Assembly (NCBI RefSeq): GCF_001663815.1
Contig: NZ_CP016027.1
Location: forward strand, 1,178,001-1,242,000
Length of the DNA: 64,000 nucleotides
Direction: 5' to 3'
DNA from: Halothiobacillus diazotrophicus
GTDB lineage: Bacteria > Pseudomonadota > Gammaproteobacteria > Halothiobacillales > Halothiobacillaceae
Shown here: positions 18,129-28,323 of the stretch, one piece after another
Layout of the letters: each line of letters opens with the position of its first letter
Position numbering within the stretch: position 1 is the first letter of the stretch
Translations under genes and position numbers: made by a program
Notes under the pieces: model-generated
The model's database searches: none
What the model was told of the DNA's origin: nothing
The model's input: only the letters and a program-made list of their open reading frames with translations

Positions 18129-20534
18129 CTAGCGGTACGGCCAGCGCCACTGGGTGATTTCCGGCATGTCCGCGCCATGGGTACGGATATAGGCCTTATG
18201 GTCCAGGAGTCGATCCTCGAGCATCTGCTTCACATAGGCGGCATGGGCGCCGATCGACGGCACCCGGTCGATCACGTCCATCACCAGATGGAACCGATCC
18301 AGATCGTTCAGAACCACCATGTCGAAGGGCGTGGTGGTGGTCCCCTCCTCCTTGTACCCGCGCACGTGCAGATGCGGATGACAACGCCGCCGATAGGTCA
18401 GGCGATGGATCAGCCAGGGGTATCCGTGATACGCGAAGATCACCGGCTTATCCGTCGTGAACATCTGATCGAATGCCCGATCGCTCAGACCGTGCGGATG
18501 CTCGCTCTCCGGCTGCAGCTTCATCAGGTCGACCACGTTGATCACCCGGACGCGCAACTCGGGCAGGTATTGGCGAATGAGATCGACGGCAGCCAGCGTT
18601 TCCAGCGTCGGTACATCGCCCGCGCAAGCCATCACCACATCCGGTTCGGAATCCTGATCGTTGCTTGCCCAACCCCAGATGCCGAGTCCGTGGGTACAGT
18701 GCTTCACCGCGGCATCCTGATCCAAAAACTGCAGGGCGGGCTGCTTCCCCGCCACGATCACGTTCACATAGTTGCGCGAACGCAGGCAATGATCGGCGAC
18801 CGACAGCAGCGTGTTGGCGTCCGGCGGCAGATAGACCCGGATCACGTCGGATTTCTTGTTGACGACGTGGTCGATGAACCCCGGATCCTGGTGGGAAAAC
18901 CCGTTGTGGTCCTGGCGCCAGACATGACTCGTCAGCAGATAGGTCAGCGACGCGATGGGCGCGCGCCAGGGAATGTGCCGGGTCGTCTTCAGCCATTTCG
19001 CATGCTGGTTGAACATGGAATCGACGATATGGATGAAGGCCTCGTAGCAGGAGAAGAAGCCATGTCGCCCGGTCAGCAGGTAGCCTTCCAGCCAGCCCTG
19101 GCAGGTATGCTCGGACAGAATCTCCATGACGCGTCCCTCCACGGAAAGATCCGTGTCGAATTCGCAATGGGTAGCGTCCCAGGCCTTCGGGCTGACTTCA
19201 TACACCGCATCCAGCCGGTTGGAGGCCGTTTCGTCCGGGCCGAACAGGCGGAAATTCCGGGCGTCCAGGTTCGCTTGCATCACGTCGCGCAGGAACTGAC
19301 CCAGGATGCGGGTCGCCTCCGCCCGATGCGTGCCCGGCTGATCCAGTCGCACGGCATACTGGCGAAAATCGGGCATCGTCAACGGCTTGAGCAACGTGCC
19401 GCCATTGGCATGACGATTGGCCGACATGCGTCGCTCGCCCAGCGGCGCAATCTGGTTGATCAGATCCACGGGACGACCCGACGCATCGAAAAGATCCTCC
19501 GGCCGGTAGCTGCGGAGCCATTCTTCCAGCAAGGCGAGATGCTCCGGATTCTCCCGGACCTCGCCGAACGGTACCTGATGCGCCCGCCAGAATCCCTCGG
19601 TCTTCTTGCCATCGACGGTTTTCGGACCGGTCCAGCCCTTCGGGGTACGCAGGACGATCATCGGCCAGCGCGGACGGGTCACATCGCCTTCCACCCGGGC
19701 CCGGAATTGAATCGCCTCGATCTCGTCGAACACGATTTCCAGCGTTTCGGCCATCTTCTGGTGCATCTCCTGCGGGTCGCTGCCTTCGACCACATAGGGC
19801 CGGTAGCCATAACCGCGCAGCAGCTCGTCCAGTTCCTCGGGATCGATACGCGCCAGCACCGTCGGATTGGCGATCTTGTAGCCGTTGAGATGCAGGACGG
19901 GCAAGACCGCGCCATCCCGCGCCGGATTCAGGAACTTGTTGGAATGCCAGGAGGTGGCCAACGGACCGGTCTCCGCCTCGCCATCGCCGACCACGGCAAA
20001 GACGACCAGATCCGGATTGTCGAACGCCGCCCCAAACGCATGGGACAGCGAATAGCCCAACTCCCCACCCTCATGGATCGATCCGGGTGTTTCCGGCGCC
20101 ACATGAGAGGGGATGCCACCCGGAAAGGAGAACTGAGTGAATAGTCGCTTCATCCCCACCGCATCCCGGGATACTTCGGGATACACCTCGCTGTAGGTGC
20201 GCTCCAGCCAGGTATTGGCCACCAACCCCGGACCGCCATGTCCCGGACCGGCGATATAGATGGCATTCACGTCCCGCTCGCGGATCAGGCGGTTCATGTG
20301 CACATACAGAAAGTTCAGCCCCGGTGTGGTGCCCCAGTGCCCCAACAGACGCGGCTTGACGTGCTCCGGCTGCAATGGTTCGCGCAGGAGCGGATTGTCC
20401 ATCAGATAAATCTGCCCGACCGAAAGATAATTGGCGGCACGCCACCAGGCATCGATCTGGGCCAGTTCGTAATCGCTGAGCGCCGCGCCCGGCACCTCAT
20501 TCGTCGCGACCTGCGTCGCCCGCTGATCTTCCAT
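18129..20534 (-). CDS. xfp: Xylulose-5-phosphate/fructose-6-phosphate phosphoketolase
   Basis: Thiamine-diphosphate enzyme cleaving xylulose 5-phosphate (and often fructose 6-phosphate) to acetyl phosphate plus glyceraldehyde 3-phosphate or erythrose 4-phosphate. The 801 residues match the family: [35 protein letters not shown], and the TPP motif [19 protein letters not shown]. The start at 20534 follows GGGGAGG; the longer frame from 20570 would run into ackA. The gene lies 32 bases after ackA, so the pair would give acetate plus ATP from sugar phosphates. Confidence 0.95.
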   Translation of the reverse strand: MEDQRATQVATNEVPGAALSDYELAQIDAWWRAANYLSVGQIYLMDNPLLREPLQPEHVKPRLLGHWGTTPGLNFLYVHMNRLIRERDVNAIYIAGPGHGGPGLVANTWLERTYSEVYPEVSRDAVGMKRLFTQFSFPGGIPSHVAPETPGSIHEGGELGYSLSHAFGAAFDNPDLVVFAVVGDGEAETGPLATSWHSNKFLNPARDGAVLPVLHLNGYKIANPTVLARIDPEELDELLRGYGYRPYVVEGSDPQEMHQKMAETLEIVFDEIEAIQFRARVEGDVTRPRWPMIVLRTPKGWTGPKTVDGKKTEGFWRAHQVPFGEVRENPEHLALLEEWLRSYRPEDLFDASGRPVDLINQIAPLGERRMSANRHANGGTLLKPLTMPDFRQYAVRLDQPGTHRAEATRILGQFLRDVMQANLDARNFRLFGPDETASNRLDAVYEVSPKAWDATHCEFDTDLSVEGRVMEILSEHTCQGWLEGYLLTGRHGFFSCYEAFIHIVDSMFNQHAKWLKTTRHIPWRAPIASLTYLLTSHVWRQDHNGFSHQDPGFIDHVVNKKSDVIRVYLPPDANTLLSVADHCLRSRNYVNVIVAGKQPALQFLDQDAAVKHCTHGLGIWGWASNDQDSEPDVVMACAGDVPTLETLAAVDLIRQYLPELRVRVINVVDLMKLQPESEHPHGLSDRAFDQMFTTDKPVIFAYHGYPWLIHRLTYRRRCHPHLHVRGYKEEGTTTTPFDMVVLNDLDRFHLVMDVIDRVPSIGAHAAYVKQMLEDRLLDHKAYIRTHGADMPEITQWRWPYR

Positions 20535-20566
20535 CGCCGTACCTCCCCGCTCGGTAACCACCCGAT

Positions 20567-21778
20567 TCAAGTAGCCAGTAAGGGTGCCGCCAAACGAACC
20601 ATCTGCTCGGCCTCCCGGCTCGGCACCACGTAAATGCCCGGGAAACTGCCTTCGGCATGGAGCGGCGTCACCTCAGCCGGACCGAGGGTGGCCACGTTGC
20701 GCGCCGGATCCAGATGCCAACCGAACAGGCCCATGCCCGACAAAGCCTGTGACCGGACGATCGCATCGTGCTCCCCCACGCCCCCGGTGAAAATCACACC
20801 ATCCACCCGCCCCAACAACGCCATGAACGCCCCCAGATACTTGCGGATCCGGTAGGTGTAGACGGCCAAGGCCAGTGCAGCCAGTTCGGCGGCATCATTA
20901 CCCGCCGTCATGGCCTCATGAATCGCCCGGAGATCGGCGTGGCCACACAGACCGAGCAGCCCGCTCTCCCGGTTGAGCAATCGGGCCACATCGGCGCCGC
21001 TCAACCCGGTATGGTTTTCCAAGAAGGCCGGTATCGCCGGATCAAGATCCCCTGCCCGTGTCCCCATCACCAATCCTTCCAGCGGGGTAAACCCCATCGT
21101 GGTGTCCACGCTGCGCCCTCCACGGATGGCCGTCAGGCTGGCACCGTTCCCCAGATGTGCCACGATCAGGTTCAGGGACGCTCGTGGCTCTCCCAGGCTT
21201 TCGGCCAGCTGTCTGCTGACCGAGTCGACAGAAATCCCGTGGAAGCCATAACGGCGAATGCCGAACTCGCGATAGAAACGGAGTGGCAGGGCATAGTGAA
21301 ATGCCTCGGGGGGCAGATCATGGTGAAAGGCGGTATCAAAGACCGCGAACTGAGGCGTTCGTGCATCCAGCGCCAGTGCCGCATCGATGCACTGCAGCGC
21401 CAGGGGATTATGCAATGGCGCCAGAGGTATGAGTGCCTCGATGCCCGCACGGACGTCCGGCGTCAATTGGATCGGGGCCGTGAATCGCTCTCCACCATGG
21501 ACGACTCGGTGCACGATCCCCATCAAATTTTCGGGAGAGACGAGGACCGATTGCTGACGCCAGTAGCGCAAGCCCTGATCAAACGCGCGGCGATGGTCGG
21601 CGGCGGCAATCGTCATCACCGGCAGATCGCCAGCCAGTAGGTGGGCATCGGGGGTACCGATACGCTCGATCTGCACGACGGCAAAAGGTTTTAGTGAGTC
21701 GGCTTCGAACAGGACGAGCTTGAGCGAGGATGAACCCGCATTGACTGTCAACCACAACTGACGGTTATTGGCTGCCAT
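20567..21778 (-). CDS. ackA: Acetate kinase
   Basis: Converts acetyl phosphate and ADP to acetate and ATP. The 403 residues carry VNAGSSSLK at the N-terminus, [22 protein letters not shown], the [20 protein letters not shown] signature, and [12 protein letters not shown] near the C-terminus. It is the first gene of an ackA-xfp pair, with no phosphotransacetylase nearby, so acetyl phosphate from phosphoketolase is its likely substrate here. Confidence 0.95.
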   Translation of the reverse strand: MAANNRQLWLTVNAGSSSLKLVLFEADSLKPFAVVQIERIGTPDAHLLAGDLPVMTIAAADHRRAFDQGLRYWRQQSVLVSPENLMGIVHRVVHGGERFTAPIQLTPDVRAGIEALIPLAPLHNPLALQCIDAALALDARTPQFAVFDTAFHHDLPPEAFHYALPLRFYREFGIRRYGFHGISVDSVSRQLAESLGEPRASLNLIVAHLGNGASLTAIRGGRSVDTTMGFTPLEGLVMGTRAGDLDPAIPAFLENHTGLSGADVARLLNRESGLLGLCGHADLRAIHEAMTAGNDAAELAALALAVYTYRIRKYLGAFMALLGRVDGVIFTGGVGEHDAIVRSQALSGMGLFGWHLDPARNVATLGPAEVTPLHAEGSFPGIYVVPSREAEQMVRLAAPLLAT

Positions 21779-21848
21779 CCGATCCTCACCTACCGGTTCA
21801 CCCAGGTACCACCCATGCTAATTCAGCCGCATGTCAGCACCAAGACAA

Positions 21849-21867
21849 AGCGGGACGATGCCCCGCT
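21849..21867 (-). terminator. Possible terminator after the exported 165-residue protein
   Basis: AGCGGG (21849-21854) pairs with CCCGCT (21862-21867) across a 7-base loop. Read on the minus strand it is followed by a TTTGTCTT stretch and lies between the gene at 21906 and ackA. Confidence 0.5.
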
Positions 21868-21905
21868 GCCAATATCATCAGGTGCCGGCACAACCCGCTT
21901 ATTGC

Positions 21906-22403
21906 CTAGTTCTTGAAGCCGAAACCCAGTGCAACGTGGCCATGAGACGCTACCGTAAAAGTACGATGCAGCGTTTGACCATCATGAGTCGCCTGTATCT
22001 CATAGCTACCTGCCGGCAACTCCGCCAACAACTTGGGGCCATTCGTCGTCGTCTTCAGCACGGTCTTGCCCTGCCCGGCCGTAATCAATACCTGGACATC
22101 GGAGACAAAAGCCCCGCCAGGCTCCACCGCAAAGGTCAATCGCGTATTGAACTGGGACTCATGTGCAGCCAGCCAGGCGCGTTCCTCGACGCCAACGCCG
22201 CCGGACACATAGCGAACGCCCTCGTGACCCTGTTCGATGGTCAGGGCACCGGACTGAACCTCCGCTGGCGTCAGGGAATGGATGCTGGGCTCTTCGGGCG
22301 TACCCGCCAGGGCCACGCCAGCAGGCATTGCGGACGACACCAGCACGGCGCCCGCAAACAGAACCAGGGAACGCGATTTGATCAAGGACGAAGCAATCAT
22401 CAT
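21906..22403 (-). CDS. Exported protein of unknown function
   Basis: I do not recognise a named family. The 165-residue protein has a clear Sec signal (KSRSL, hydrophobic VLFAGAVLVSSAMPAGVA, cleavage near ALAG). The mature part of about 130 residues is cysteine-free and looks all-beta. Its GPKLLAELPAGSYEIQATHDG segment resembles the beta-sandwich of carboxypeptidase-regulatory-like domains, so a periplasmic accessory role is possible. GGAGG lies five bases before ATG 22403, which is why that start is used. Confidence 0.75.
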   Translation of the reverse strand: MMIASSLIKSRSLVLFAGAVLVSSAMPAGVALAGTPEEPSIHSLTPAEVQSGALTIEQGHEGVRYVSGGVGVEERAWLAAHESQFNTRLTFAVEPGGAFVSDVQVLITAGQGKTVLKTTTNGPKLLAELPAGSYEIQATHDGQTLHRTFTVASHGHVALGFGFKN

Positions 22404-22599
22404 CAACACCTCCGGTATTTGCTTGAGAGAAAGAACACGATCTTAGGCAAAAAAAACCGACGAAAAGTTTCGCACGGTACCATCAGGGAATCGGAAGGCG
22501 GCGTCCACCGAATAAAGGACATTTGGGCTCACCCGGAACTATTGCCGTCCAACAGCAACCTTACTCACGTCATTCTTTAAATACTTCAGGAGTCAATTC

Positions 22600-22917
22600 A
22601 TGTATGTCGTTGCAAACCGCGTACCCATCGCCGAAGGATGGCAAGAGGCTTTCGAGGCGCGATTTCGCGCCCGGGCCGGACAGGTGGACAAGCAACCCGG
22701 GTTCGTCCGAATGGAAATCCTCCGTCCCGATCCGGAGTCCGGCGCCGGTGTGTATATCGTACTCACGCACTGGCAGGACAAGCAGGCCTTCGAGAACTGG
22801 GTCGGCAGCCCCGACTTCCGTGCCGCACACCAGAATCCGCTCCCGAAGGAAGCCTTCAGCGGCGAAGGCAAGCTGGAGCGTCATGACGTGATCATCCATA
22901 GCGAAGTGGGTCACTGA
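22600..22917 (+). CDS. Antibiotic biosynthesis monooxygenase (ABM) domain protein
   Basis: A 105-residue single-domain protein of the ABM ferredoxin-like superfamily, near the IsdG/HmoB-like haem-degrading group. It shows VANRVPIAEGWQEAFEARF, PGFVRMEILRP, YIVLTHWQDKQAFENWVGS and a following FRAAH histidine. Haem cleavage is known for some members, but many have other roles, so the substrate is left open. CAGGAG precedes the ATG and a bidirectional terminator follows. Confidence 0.85.
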   Translation: MYVVANRVPIAEGWQEAFEARFRARAGQVDKQPGFVRMEILRPDPESGAGVYIVLTHWQDKQAFENWVGSPDFRAAHQNPLPKEAFSGEGKLERHDVIIHSEVGH

Positions 22918-22977
22918 TCACAGATCGCACGCTGGCGATCGCTTTAGGGTCCACGGCGTTGTTGGCCCATAATTAAA

Positions 22978-23008
22978 AAGCCCCCGCAGCCAGGCGGCGC
23001 GGGGGCTT
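22978..23008 (-). terminator. Bidirectional terminator between the ABM gene and rplI
   Basis: AAGCCCCCGC (22978-22987) pairs perfectly with GCGGGGGCTT (22999-23008). Read on the minus strand it runs into a T-rich TTTTTAATT tract, making it the terminator of the rpsF-rpsR-rplI operon. In the plus direction it can stop transcription from the ABM gene. Confidence 0.88.
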
Positions 23009-23035
23009 ATTTCCGGGGCGGATCCGAAGATCGGC

Positions 23036-23488
23036 TTATTCTTCGCCGACCACGATCACCTTGACGCTCGCATCGACGTCGGTGTGCAGGTGGATCGCCA
23101 CATCGAACTCGCCGATCGAACGCAACGGACCTTCCGGCATACGCACGTGACGCTTCTCGAGTGCCACGCCATAGGCGTTGGCAACCGCTTCGGCAATTTC
23201 CGTCGTGCCGACGGAACCGAACAGCTTGCCTTCGCTACCAGCCTTGACGGGGATGGTGACTGTGGCTTCGCTCAGCTTCTCGGCTTCGGCACGCGCAACG
23301 GCCAATTCCTCGGCGGCAATACGCTCCAGTTCGGCACGACGGGCTTCGAACTCGGCCAGATTGACTTTGGTGGCGGCCTTGGCCTTGCCATAGGGGATCA
23401 GAAAGTTGCGCGCATAGCCTGCACGGACGTTCACGACATCACCCAGGGCGCCCAGATTTTCTACTTTGTTCAACAAAATGACTTGCAT
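23036..23488 (-). CDS. rplI: 50S ribosomal protein L9
   Basis: A 150-residue ribosomal protein that binds 23S rRNA domain V. The N-terminal domain is typical ([35 protein letters not shown]), followed by the long connecting helix rich in Glu and Ala and a C-terminal domain ending VIVVGEE. It is the last gene of rpsF-rpsR-rplI and ends before a strong terminator. Confidence 0.97.
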   Translation of the reverse strand: MQVILLNKVENLGALGDVVNVRAGYARNFLIPYGKAKAATKVNLAEFEARRAELERIAAEELAVARAEAEKLSEATVTIPVKAGSEGKLFGSVGTTEIAEAVANAYGVALEKRHVRMPEGPLRSIGEFDVAIHLHTDVDASVKVIVVGEE

Positions 23489-23520
23489 GATTTAACTCCT
23501 GAACGTTGTAACCGAGGCGA

Positions 23521-23745
23521 TCAGTGACGATCGGTGTACGGCAGCAACGCGAGAAAACGGGCGCGCTTGATGGCGGTCTGCAGCTGACGCTGATAGCGAG
23601 CAGCGGTACCGGTAACACGGCTGGGTACGATCTTGCCGGTTTCGGTGAGGTACTGCTTCAAGGTGTCGATATCCTTGTAATCGATCTGCTTGACGTTCTC
23701 AGCGGTAAAACGGCAGAAACGCTTGCGGCGGAAAAAACGTGACAT
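23521..23745 (-). CDS. rpsR: 30S ribosomal protein S18
   Basis: A 74-residue small-subunit protein, with the usual basic start [15 protein letters not shown], the [24 protein letters not shown] core and the [12 protein letters not shown] end. It forms a heterodimer with S6, encoded by the gene just upstream, on the 30S platform. Confidence 0.97.
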   Translation of the reverse strand: MSRFFRRKRFCRFTAENVKQIDYKDIDTLKQYLTETGKIVPSRVTGTAARYQRQLQTAIKRARFLALLPYTDRH

Positions 23746-23763
23746 GATGAGTTCCCCTGACTG

Positions 23764-24192
23764 TTATTCGTTGACTTCGGCGCTTTCGTCTTTTTCGACC
23801 GACTCGTCCTCGTCGCGATCGAAACGGCTACCTTCCTGATCGTCGTCACGACGACGCGGACGACGCTCGTTGTCCCGTTCGCGCATGATGACGGACGGTT
23901 CGGTCTCGGCCGCATCCATCCGGGAAGTCAGGTGACGCAGAACGGCGTCGTTGAAGCGGAAGGCTTCTTCGAGCTCTGCCAGAGCAGCCTGGTCGGATTC
24001 GACGTTCATCATGACGTAATGCGCCTTGACGAGCTTGTTGATCGGATAGGCCAGCTGACGACGGCCCCAGTCTTCCAGACGGTGAACCTTGCCGCCGGAA
24101 TTCTCGATAATGCCGCGGTAACGCTCGATCATGGCGGGAACTTGTTCACTCTGGTCCGGATGGACCATGAACACGATTTCGTAATGTCGCAT
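23764..24192 (-). CDS. rpsF: 30S ribosomal protein S6
   Basis: A 142-residue S6 with the family start [24 protein letters not shown] and [16 protein letters not shown]. It has an acidic, arginine-containing C-terminal tail after about residue 105, longer than the minimal S6. ATG 24192 follows AGGAG. It heads the S6-S18-L9 operon behind a good sigma-70 promoter and a hairpin leader that may bind S6:S18. Confidence 0.96.
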   Translation of the reverse strand: MRHYEIVFMVHPDQSEQVPAMIERYRGIIENSGGKVHRLEDWGRRQLAYPINKLVKAHYVMMNVESDQAALAELEEAFRFNDAVLRHLTSRMDAAETEPSVIMRERDNERRPRRRDDDQEGSRFDRDEDESVEKDESAEVNE

Positions 24193-24220
24193 AGTGTGCT
24201 CCTGTGGATTGATAAAGCAG

Positions 24221-24248
24221 CCTGCCGTATGCGCCACGGTCAGGCAGG
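24221..24248 (-). promoter_or_regulatory. Candidate S6:S18-binding leader hairpin
   Basis: In the rpsF leader, CCTGCC pairs with GGCAGG around an inner GTG/TAC stem. A 5-base bulge ending in ACC, followed by G, is left on the 5' side. Known rpsF leader motifs expose an unpaired CCG next to a hairpin that mimics the 16S site bound by S6:S18. Position and bulge fit; binding is inferred. Confidence 0.5.
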
Positions 24249-24263
24249 AGAAATGAGGCGCGG

Positions 24264-24292
24264 ATTCTACGCGATTTTCCCTTTGGGAACAA
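24264..24292 (-). promoter_or_regulatory. Sigma-70 promoter of rpsF-rpsR-rplI
   Basis: Read on the minus strand, TTGTTC (-35) is separated by exactly 17 bases from TAGAAT (-10). Transcription would begin near 24257, leaving a leader of about 65 bases that contains the hairpin described at 24221-24248. Confidence 0.75.
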
Positions 24293-24307
24293 GAGTGGCT
24301 GGCGTCG

Positions 24308-24718
24308 TCAGCAGCGCTCGATCACCACGAACGCCAGAGCGTACTGCCGCTCGTCGCTCAGGCTGAGATGAACCCGCGTGGCGCCCAGGGCATTAAGCCG
24401 CTGAAGCGCTCTCCCGCTGAACTGAAGACTCGGTGCGCCGAGGGGGTCGTGCACGGTCTGGATATCCTGCAGGCAGATGCCATCACGAAACCCGGTACCC
24501 AATGCCTTGACGGCGGCCTCCTTGGCGGCGAACCGCTTGGCGACCCAGGCAGCAAAGCGCGCCGAATCCGGCAGCGGACAGTTCACCAGCTCCACATCAC
24601 CCAGCACCCGGCCGAGGAATTTATCTCCGTATCGGCCATGACCCTGCGCAATCCGCGCAATCTCGACAAGATCGGTACCGATACCCACGATCACGCGATG
24701 ACACCCAAGATCATTCAA
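24308..24718 (-). CDS. acpS: Holo-[acyl-carrier-protein] synthase
   Basis: Transfers 4'-phosphopantetheine from CoA to acyl carrier protein. The 136 residues show the magnesium-binding GIGTDLVEI start and [17 protein letters not shown], and end in [16 protein letters not shown]. It is 12 bases after pdxJ, in the common recO-pdxJ-acpS order. About ten residues precede the conserved VIVGIGTD, so a slightly later start is possible. Confidence 0.94.
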   Translation of the reverse strand: MNDLGCHRVIVGIGTDLVEIARIAQGHGRYGDKFLGRVLGDVELVNCPLPDSARFAAWVAKRFAAKEAAVKALGTGFRDGICLQDIQTVHDPLGAPSLQFSGRALQRLNALGATRVHLSLSDERQYALAFVVIERC

Positions 24719-24730
24719 TGAACGCCAGAA

Positions 24731-25483
24731 TCAGCGCTGACGTGCCGACAGCATCAGCTGCTTCATTTCCTGCACGGCCTGGGGCAATCCGCAGAATACG
24801 GCCCGGGCGATGATGGCATGGCCGATGTTGAGCTCCTCGATCTGTGGGATGGCGGCGACGGCTTGCACGTTGTGATAGTGCAGCCCGTGCCCGGCGTTGA
24901 CCTGCAGGCCCACGTCCGCTGCATCGCGCGCCACGCGGATGATTTCGTTCAGAATCTGTTTTTGCTGCGCATCTTCCTGGGCATCGGCATAGTGCCCGGT
25001 ATGCAGTTCGATGACGGGTGCCTCGCAGGCCACCGCCGCATCGATCTGGCGTGGGTCGGGCGCGATGAACAGCGACACGCGAATGCCGGCGTCCGCCAGC
25101 CGCTCACAGGCCGCGTGTACCCGATCGATCTGGCTGGCGACATCCAGCCCCCCTTCTGTCGTCAATTCCTCGCGCCGCTCCGGAACGAGGCAGCAATCGT
25201 GCGGTTTCACGCGACAGGCGAAATCGATCATCTCGTCCGTCACCGCCATCTCCAGATTCATCCGGGTCTGCAGCATGTCGCGCAGACGCAGCACGTCGCG
25301 ATCCTGGATATGCCGTCTGTCCTCACGCAGGTGCAAGGTAATACTGTCGGCCCCGGCCTGCTCAGCCATCAGGGCGGCAAGCACGGGATCGGGGTACAGC
25401 GTGCCCCGCGCCTGGCGCAAGGTGGCCACATGGTCAATGTTCAGGCCCAGCAACGGTGCATGGGCGGTGACGCGATTCGTCAT
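24731..25483 (-). CDS. pdxJ: Pyridoxine 5'-phosphate synthase
   Basis: Closes the pyridoxine ring from deoxyxylulose phosphate and aminoacetone phosphate derivatives in vitamin B6 synthesis. The 250-residue barrel shows [16 protein letters not shown] at the start, [25 protein letters not shown] and [15 protein letters not shown] 25483 follows AGGA and gives the normal N-terminus; the longer frame from 25519 overlaps recO. Confidence 0.96.
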   Translation of the reverse strand: MTNRVTAHAPLLGLNIDHVATLRQARGTLYPDPVLAALMAEQAGADSITLHLREDRRHIQDRDVLRLRDMLQTRMNLEMAVTDEMIDFACRVKPHDCCLVPERREELTTEGGLDVASQIDRVHAACERLADAGIRVSLFIAPDPRQIDAAVACEAPVIELHTGHYADAQEDAQQKQILNEIIRVARDAADVGLQVNAGHGLHYHNVQAVAAIPQIEELNIGHAIIARAVFCGLPQAVQEMKQLMLSARQR

Positions 25484-25499
25484 GATGTCTATTCCTGTC

Positions 25500-26219
25500 T
25501 TATGAATCAGCGATAGCACGATCGGGGCTGGGCACGGACTGCCACAGTTCCCGGCTACGAAACGGGGCCGAGCCCACGTGCGGACGCAACAAATATTGCA
25601 TCAGATCCCGCGCCAGGCGCTGATCCGAATTCGAGTCGGGCAGTTTATCTCCTGCTATTGCCTGGAGCACGCGTCCCGGCAACGAAAGCCCGCCCGGGGC
25701 CGGTCGCGAGAGAATACCGACCTCGGCATCGACCCAGTAGGTCGCGTCGGCCTCAAGGGTCTCAGCCAAGTCTGCCGTATGGGTCCAGTCGATGCCGAAT
25801 CCGAGTTCATCGAGCAGGTCACGTTCGAACCCCCGGATAACGATACCCAGTTGAAGAGCCTGGCACGACAACTGAGCCAGCGCCTCGCCATAACGACAAA
25901 ACAGCCCAGGCATCGGCTCCTGTCGCTCCAGGGTGCGCATCAACAATTCGTTGAAATAAAAGCCTACGGCCAAGGACTGCCCGGACAGGATACGCGGCGG
26001 TTCCGTCAGGTCGATCTGAGTCGCGGTCTTCATGTCGCCCCGACCGGCGAGCACCATCTGTACCCCCTGAAAAGGCAATGGCCGCCCCGTGGACTTTCGT
26101 CCCGACTGACGCGCGCCGCGCTGCCGGGTCATCAATCGCCCATGATCTTCCGTGAACCAGTCAACCAGCAGGCTCGTTTCGCGCCAGGGCCGCGTGTGGA
26201 GCACATAAGCGCGGGTCAC
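25500..26219 (-). CDS. recO: DNA repair protein RecO
   Basis: Recombination mediator that helps load RecA with RecF and RecR. The 239 residues begin with the OB-fold ([24 protein letters not shown]) and continue into a helical domain with [16 protein letters not shown]. The zinc-binding cysteines of some RecO proteins are not evident, as in several proteobacteria. The gene follows era by 14 bases. Confidence 0.92.
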   Translation of the reverse strand: MTRAYVLHTRPWRETSLLVDWFTEDHGRLMTRQRGARQSGRKSTGRPLPFQGVQMVLAGRGDMKTATQIDLTEPPRILSGQSLAVGFYFNELLMRTLERQEPMPGLFCRYGEALAQLSCQALQLGIVIRGFERDLLDELGFGIDWTHTADLAETLEADATYWVDAEVGILSRPAPGGLSLPGRVLQAIAGDKLPDSNSDQRLARDLMQYLLRPHVGSAPFRSRELWQSVPSPDRAIADS

Positions 26220-26233
26220 GACGGCTCCGGCGG

Positions 26234-27166
26234 TTATTCGGGCAACTGATAGCCAAGCGACTGCACGGCGCGCTCGTCATCGGCCCAGTCTTCGCGGACG
26301 CGCACCCAGAGCTGCAGCATGACGCGGGTTTCCAGCATCTGCTCAAGATCGTGCCGGGCCTGGCTGCCCACTTCCTTGAGCTTGCTGCCGCCCTTGCCGA
26401 TCACGATCCCCTTCTGACTTTCCCGAGCAACGTAGATGACGGCATCGATTTCCGTGACCGTCGGCGCACTGGCAAATCGCTCGATCATCACCGTAGTCTT
26501 GTAGGGCAACTCGTCATGCAACAGACGGGCAAGCTTTTCGCGGATGATTTCTGCAGCCATGAACCGGGTGGTGATCGTCGTCACCTCATCCGGATCGTAC
26601 ATGGGTTCACCCACGGGCAGATGCGTGAACAACAGATCGATGAGACCTTCAAAACCCCGGTCACGGCGGGCGGATATCGGGTACAGCGCGGTGAAGTCGA
26701 AGCGCCCCTGCATCTCCATCAGAAAGGGCAGCAGCGCCGCCTTGTCCTTGACGAGATCGATCTTGTTGACGAGCAGAATCGTCGGCAGATTTGCCTGACG
26801 AACCAGCGCCAGCACGGCGGCATCCTCCTCGGTAAAACGACCGGCCTGAACCACGAACAGGATCATATCCACATCGTCAAAACCGCTCCGCGCCGTCCGG
26901 TTGAGTTGACGATTCAGGGCATCGCTGCCGCCCTGGTGAATGCCGGGCGTATCGACAAAGACGATCTGACCCCTATCCTCGCTCAAGATCCCGGTGATCC
27001 GGTGACGGGTCGTCTGCGGCTTAGGCGCGGTGATGCTGATCTTCTGACCGACCAGGCGATTGAGCAGGCTGGACTTGCCGACGTTCGGACGGCCGACGAT
27101 CGCGATCTGCCCGAAACGCAGGGTTGTCCCCGCCTCACCGGGCGCAGCGGCATCAACCGGCCTCAT
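26234..27166 (-). CDS. era: GTPase Era
   Basis: Ribosome-assembly GTPase that binds the 3' end of 16S rRNA. The 310 residues show G1 GRPNVGKSSLLN, the switch region TTRHRITGI, DTPGIH, and NKIDLVKD. The C-terminal KH domain carries VIGKGGSKLKEVGSQAR. ATG 27166 sits inside the end of rnc, so the two overlap by 14 bases; an in-frame GTG two codons earlier is possible. Confidence 0.96.
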   Translation of the reverse strand: MRPVDAAAPGEAGTTLRFGQIAIVGRPNVGKSSLLNRLVGQKISITAPKPQTTRHRITGILSEDRGQIVFVDTPGIHQGGSDALNRQLNRTARSGFDDVDMILFVVQAGRFTEEDAAVLALVRQANLPTILLVNKIDLVKDKAALLPFLMEMQGRFDFTALYPISARRDRGFEGLIDLLFTHLPVGEPMYDPDEVTTITTRFMAAEIIREKLARLLHDELPYKTTVMIERFASAPTVTEIDAVIYVARESQKGIVIGKGGSKLKEVGSQARHDLEQMLETRVMLQLWVRVREDWADDERAVQSLGYQLPE

Positions 27167-27908
27167 GACCACCCTGCCGGGGCGATGACCCCGTTGCCGC
27201 CGTCAGTTGCACCAGCATCCGCTCTGCCGCCGCCTGCTCCGCCTTGCGGCGCGAACTCCCCCGCCCCACGCTGGTCAGTTGGTTGTGCGTCAAGCGGCAG
27301 GTCACCTCGAACACCTGCTTGTGCGCCTGTCCACGCACGTCGGTGACTTCGTAGGTCGGCAGATCGAGCTTGCCGCTCTGAAGAAATTCTTGAAGACGCG
27401 TCTTGGGATCCTTCAGGCTGGCCGCATCAGGCAGATTTTCCAGCAACGCGGCAAAAAGGCGCTCGACCATGGCCTTGGCCACGGCAAAACCCTGATCGAG
27501 ATATACGGCGCCGATGGTGGCTTCCAGCGCATCGGCCAGGATGGAGTCGCGACGAAACCCTCCGCTTTTCAGCTCACCGGAACCCAGGACCAGATAATCC
27601 CCCAGGTTCAGACCCCGCGCGACCGTGGCCAGCGTCTCCTCGCGCACGACACTGGCCCGCCAGCGGGACAGAGCGCCCTCTGCAGCATCGGGATGCAGCG
27701 CGTAGAGTCGGTCGGCAATCACGAGGTTCAGGATGGCATCGCCCAGAAACTCGAGCCGCTCGTTGTTGAGGTTGCCGGCGGATCGATGTCGCAGGGCCAT
27801 GACCAGAAGGTCGGACTCGGCGAATTCGATGCCCAGCAACTGAGCCAGACGCTCCGGTTCGCCCACCAGGGGGCTGGTTGACTTCAAACTGGACTTAGGG
27901 ACTGACAT
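27153..27908 (-). CDS. rnc: Ribonuclease III
   Basis: Double-strand-specific endoribonuclease for rRNA and mRNA processing. The 251 residues contain the RNase III signature NNERLEFLGDAIL with its catalytic carboxylates, DALEATIGAVYLD, and a C-terminal dsRNA-binding domain (DPKTRLQEFLQSG, then GRGSSRRKAEQAAAERML). It overlaps both neighbours, DUF4845 and era, which suggests tight co-translation. Confidence 0.97.
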   Translation of the reverse strand: MSVPKSSLKSTSPLVGEPERLAQLLGIEFAESDLLVMALRHRSAGNLNNERLEFLGDAILNLVIADRLYALHPDAAEGALSRWRASVVREETLATVARGLNLGDYLVLGSGELKSGGFRRDSILADALEATIGAVYLDQGFAVAKAMVERLFAALLENLPDAASLKDPKTRLQEFLQSGKLDLPTYEVTDVRGQAHKQVFEVTCRLTHNQLTSVGRGSSRRKAEQAAAERMLVQLTAATGSSPRQGGHEAG

Positions 27909-28284
27909 TCACTTGATGTTCGAAAGACGCCACGATGGCCAGATTGCCGACGATGTCCGCGCGCCCCTCGTAGTTGTATTGCACCTTGAAGCCATTGCCA
28001 AAGGGCGTGATCTTGAAATCCTTCGCCGTAATGTTGTCGACCTCGTTCACATCCAGCTGCTTATCGATCGTCGAACGGATTTCCTGCGGCCCGCCATGAA
28101 AGTTCTTCAATTGCGTGAAGATACTGGTGATCTTCTGGTCGGTGAGGTAGAGCGGCACGATCTTCATCAGCAAAATCGCGACAAAGAACGCGATGAACGC
28201 GTACAGGATCAATCCGATCAGCGTCATGCCGGCCTGGCGCTTGGGTCCCTGCGTGAACGACAGGGTTGAATGATGGGGCATCAT
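27895..28284 (-). CDS. DUF4845 domain membrane protein
   Basis: A 129-residue protein with one N-terminal membrane segment (MTLIGLILYAFIAFFVAILL), preceded by a prepilin-like QAG sequence, and a periplasmic domain with the family's YLTDQKITSIF and GNGFKVQYNYEGR stretches. DUF4845 genes usually lie between lepB and rnc, as here; the function is unknown. The start at 28284 follows a GGAAGAGG site; the in-frame codons further upstream reach towards lepB. Confidence 0.85.
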   Translation of the reverse strand: MMPHHSTLSFTQGPKRQAGMTLIGLILYAFIAFFVAILLMKIVPLYLTDQKITSIFTQLKNFHGGPQEIRSTIDKQLDVNEVDNITAKDFKITPFGNGFKVQYNYEGRADIVGNLAIVASFEHQVNVSP

Positions 28285-28323
28285 GCTCGTTTCCTCTTCC
28301 TTAAACTGACGGTGATCAAACAA

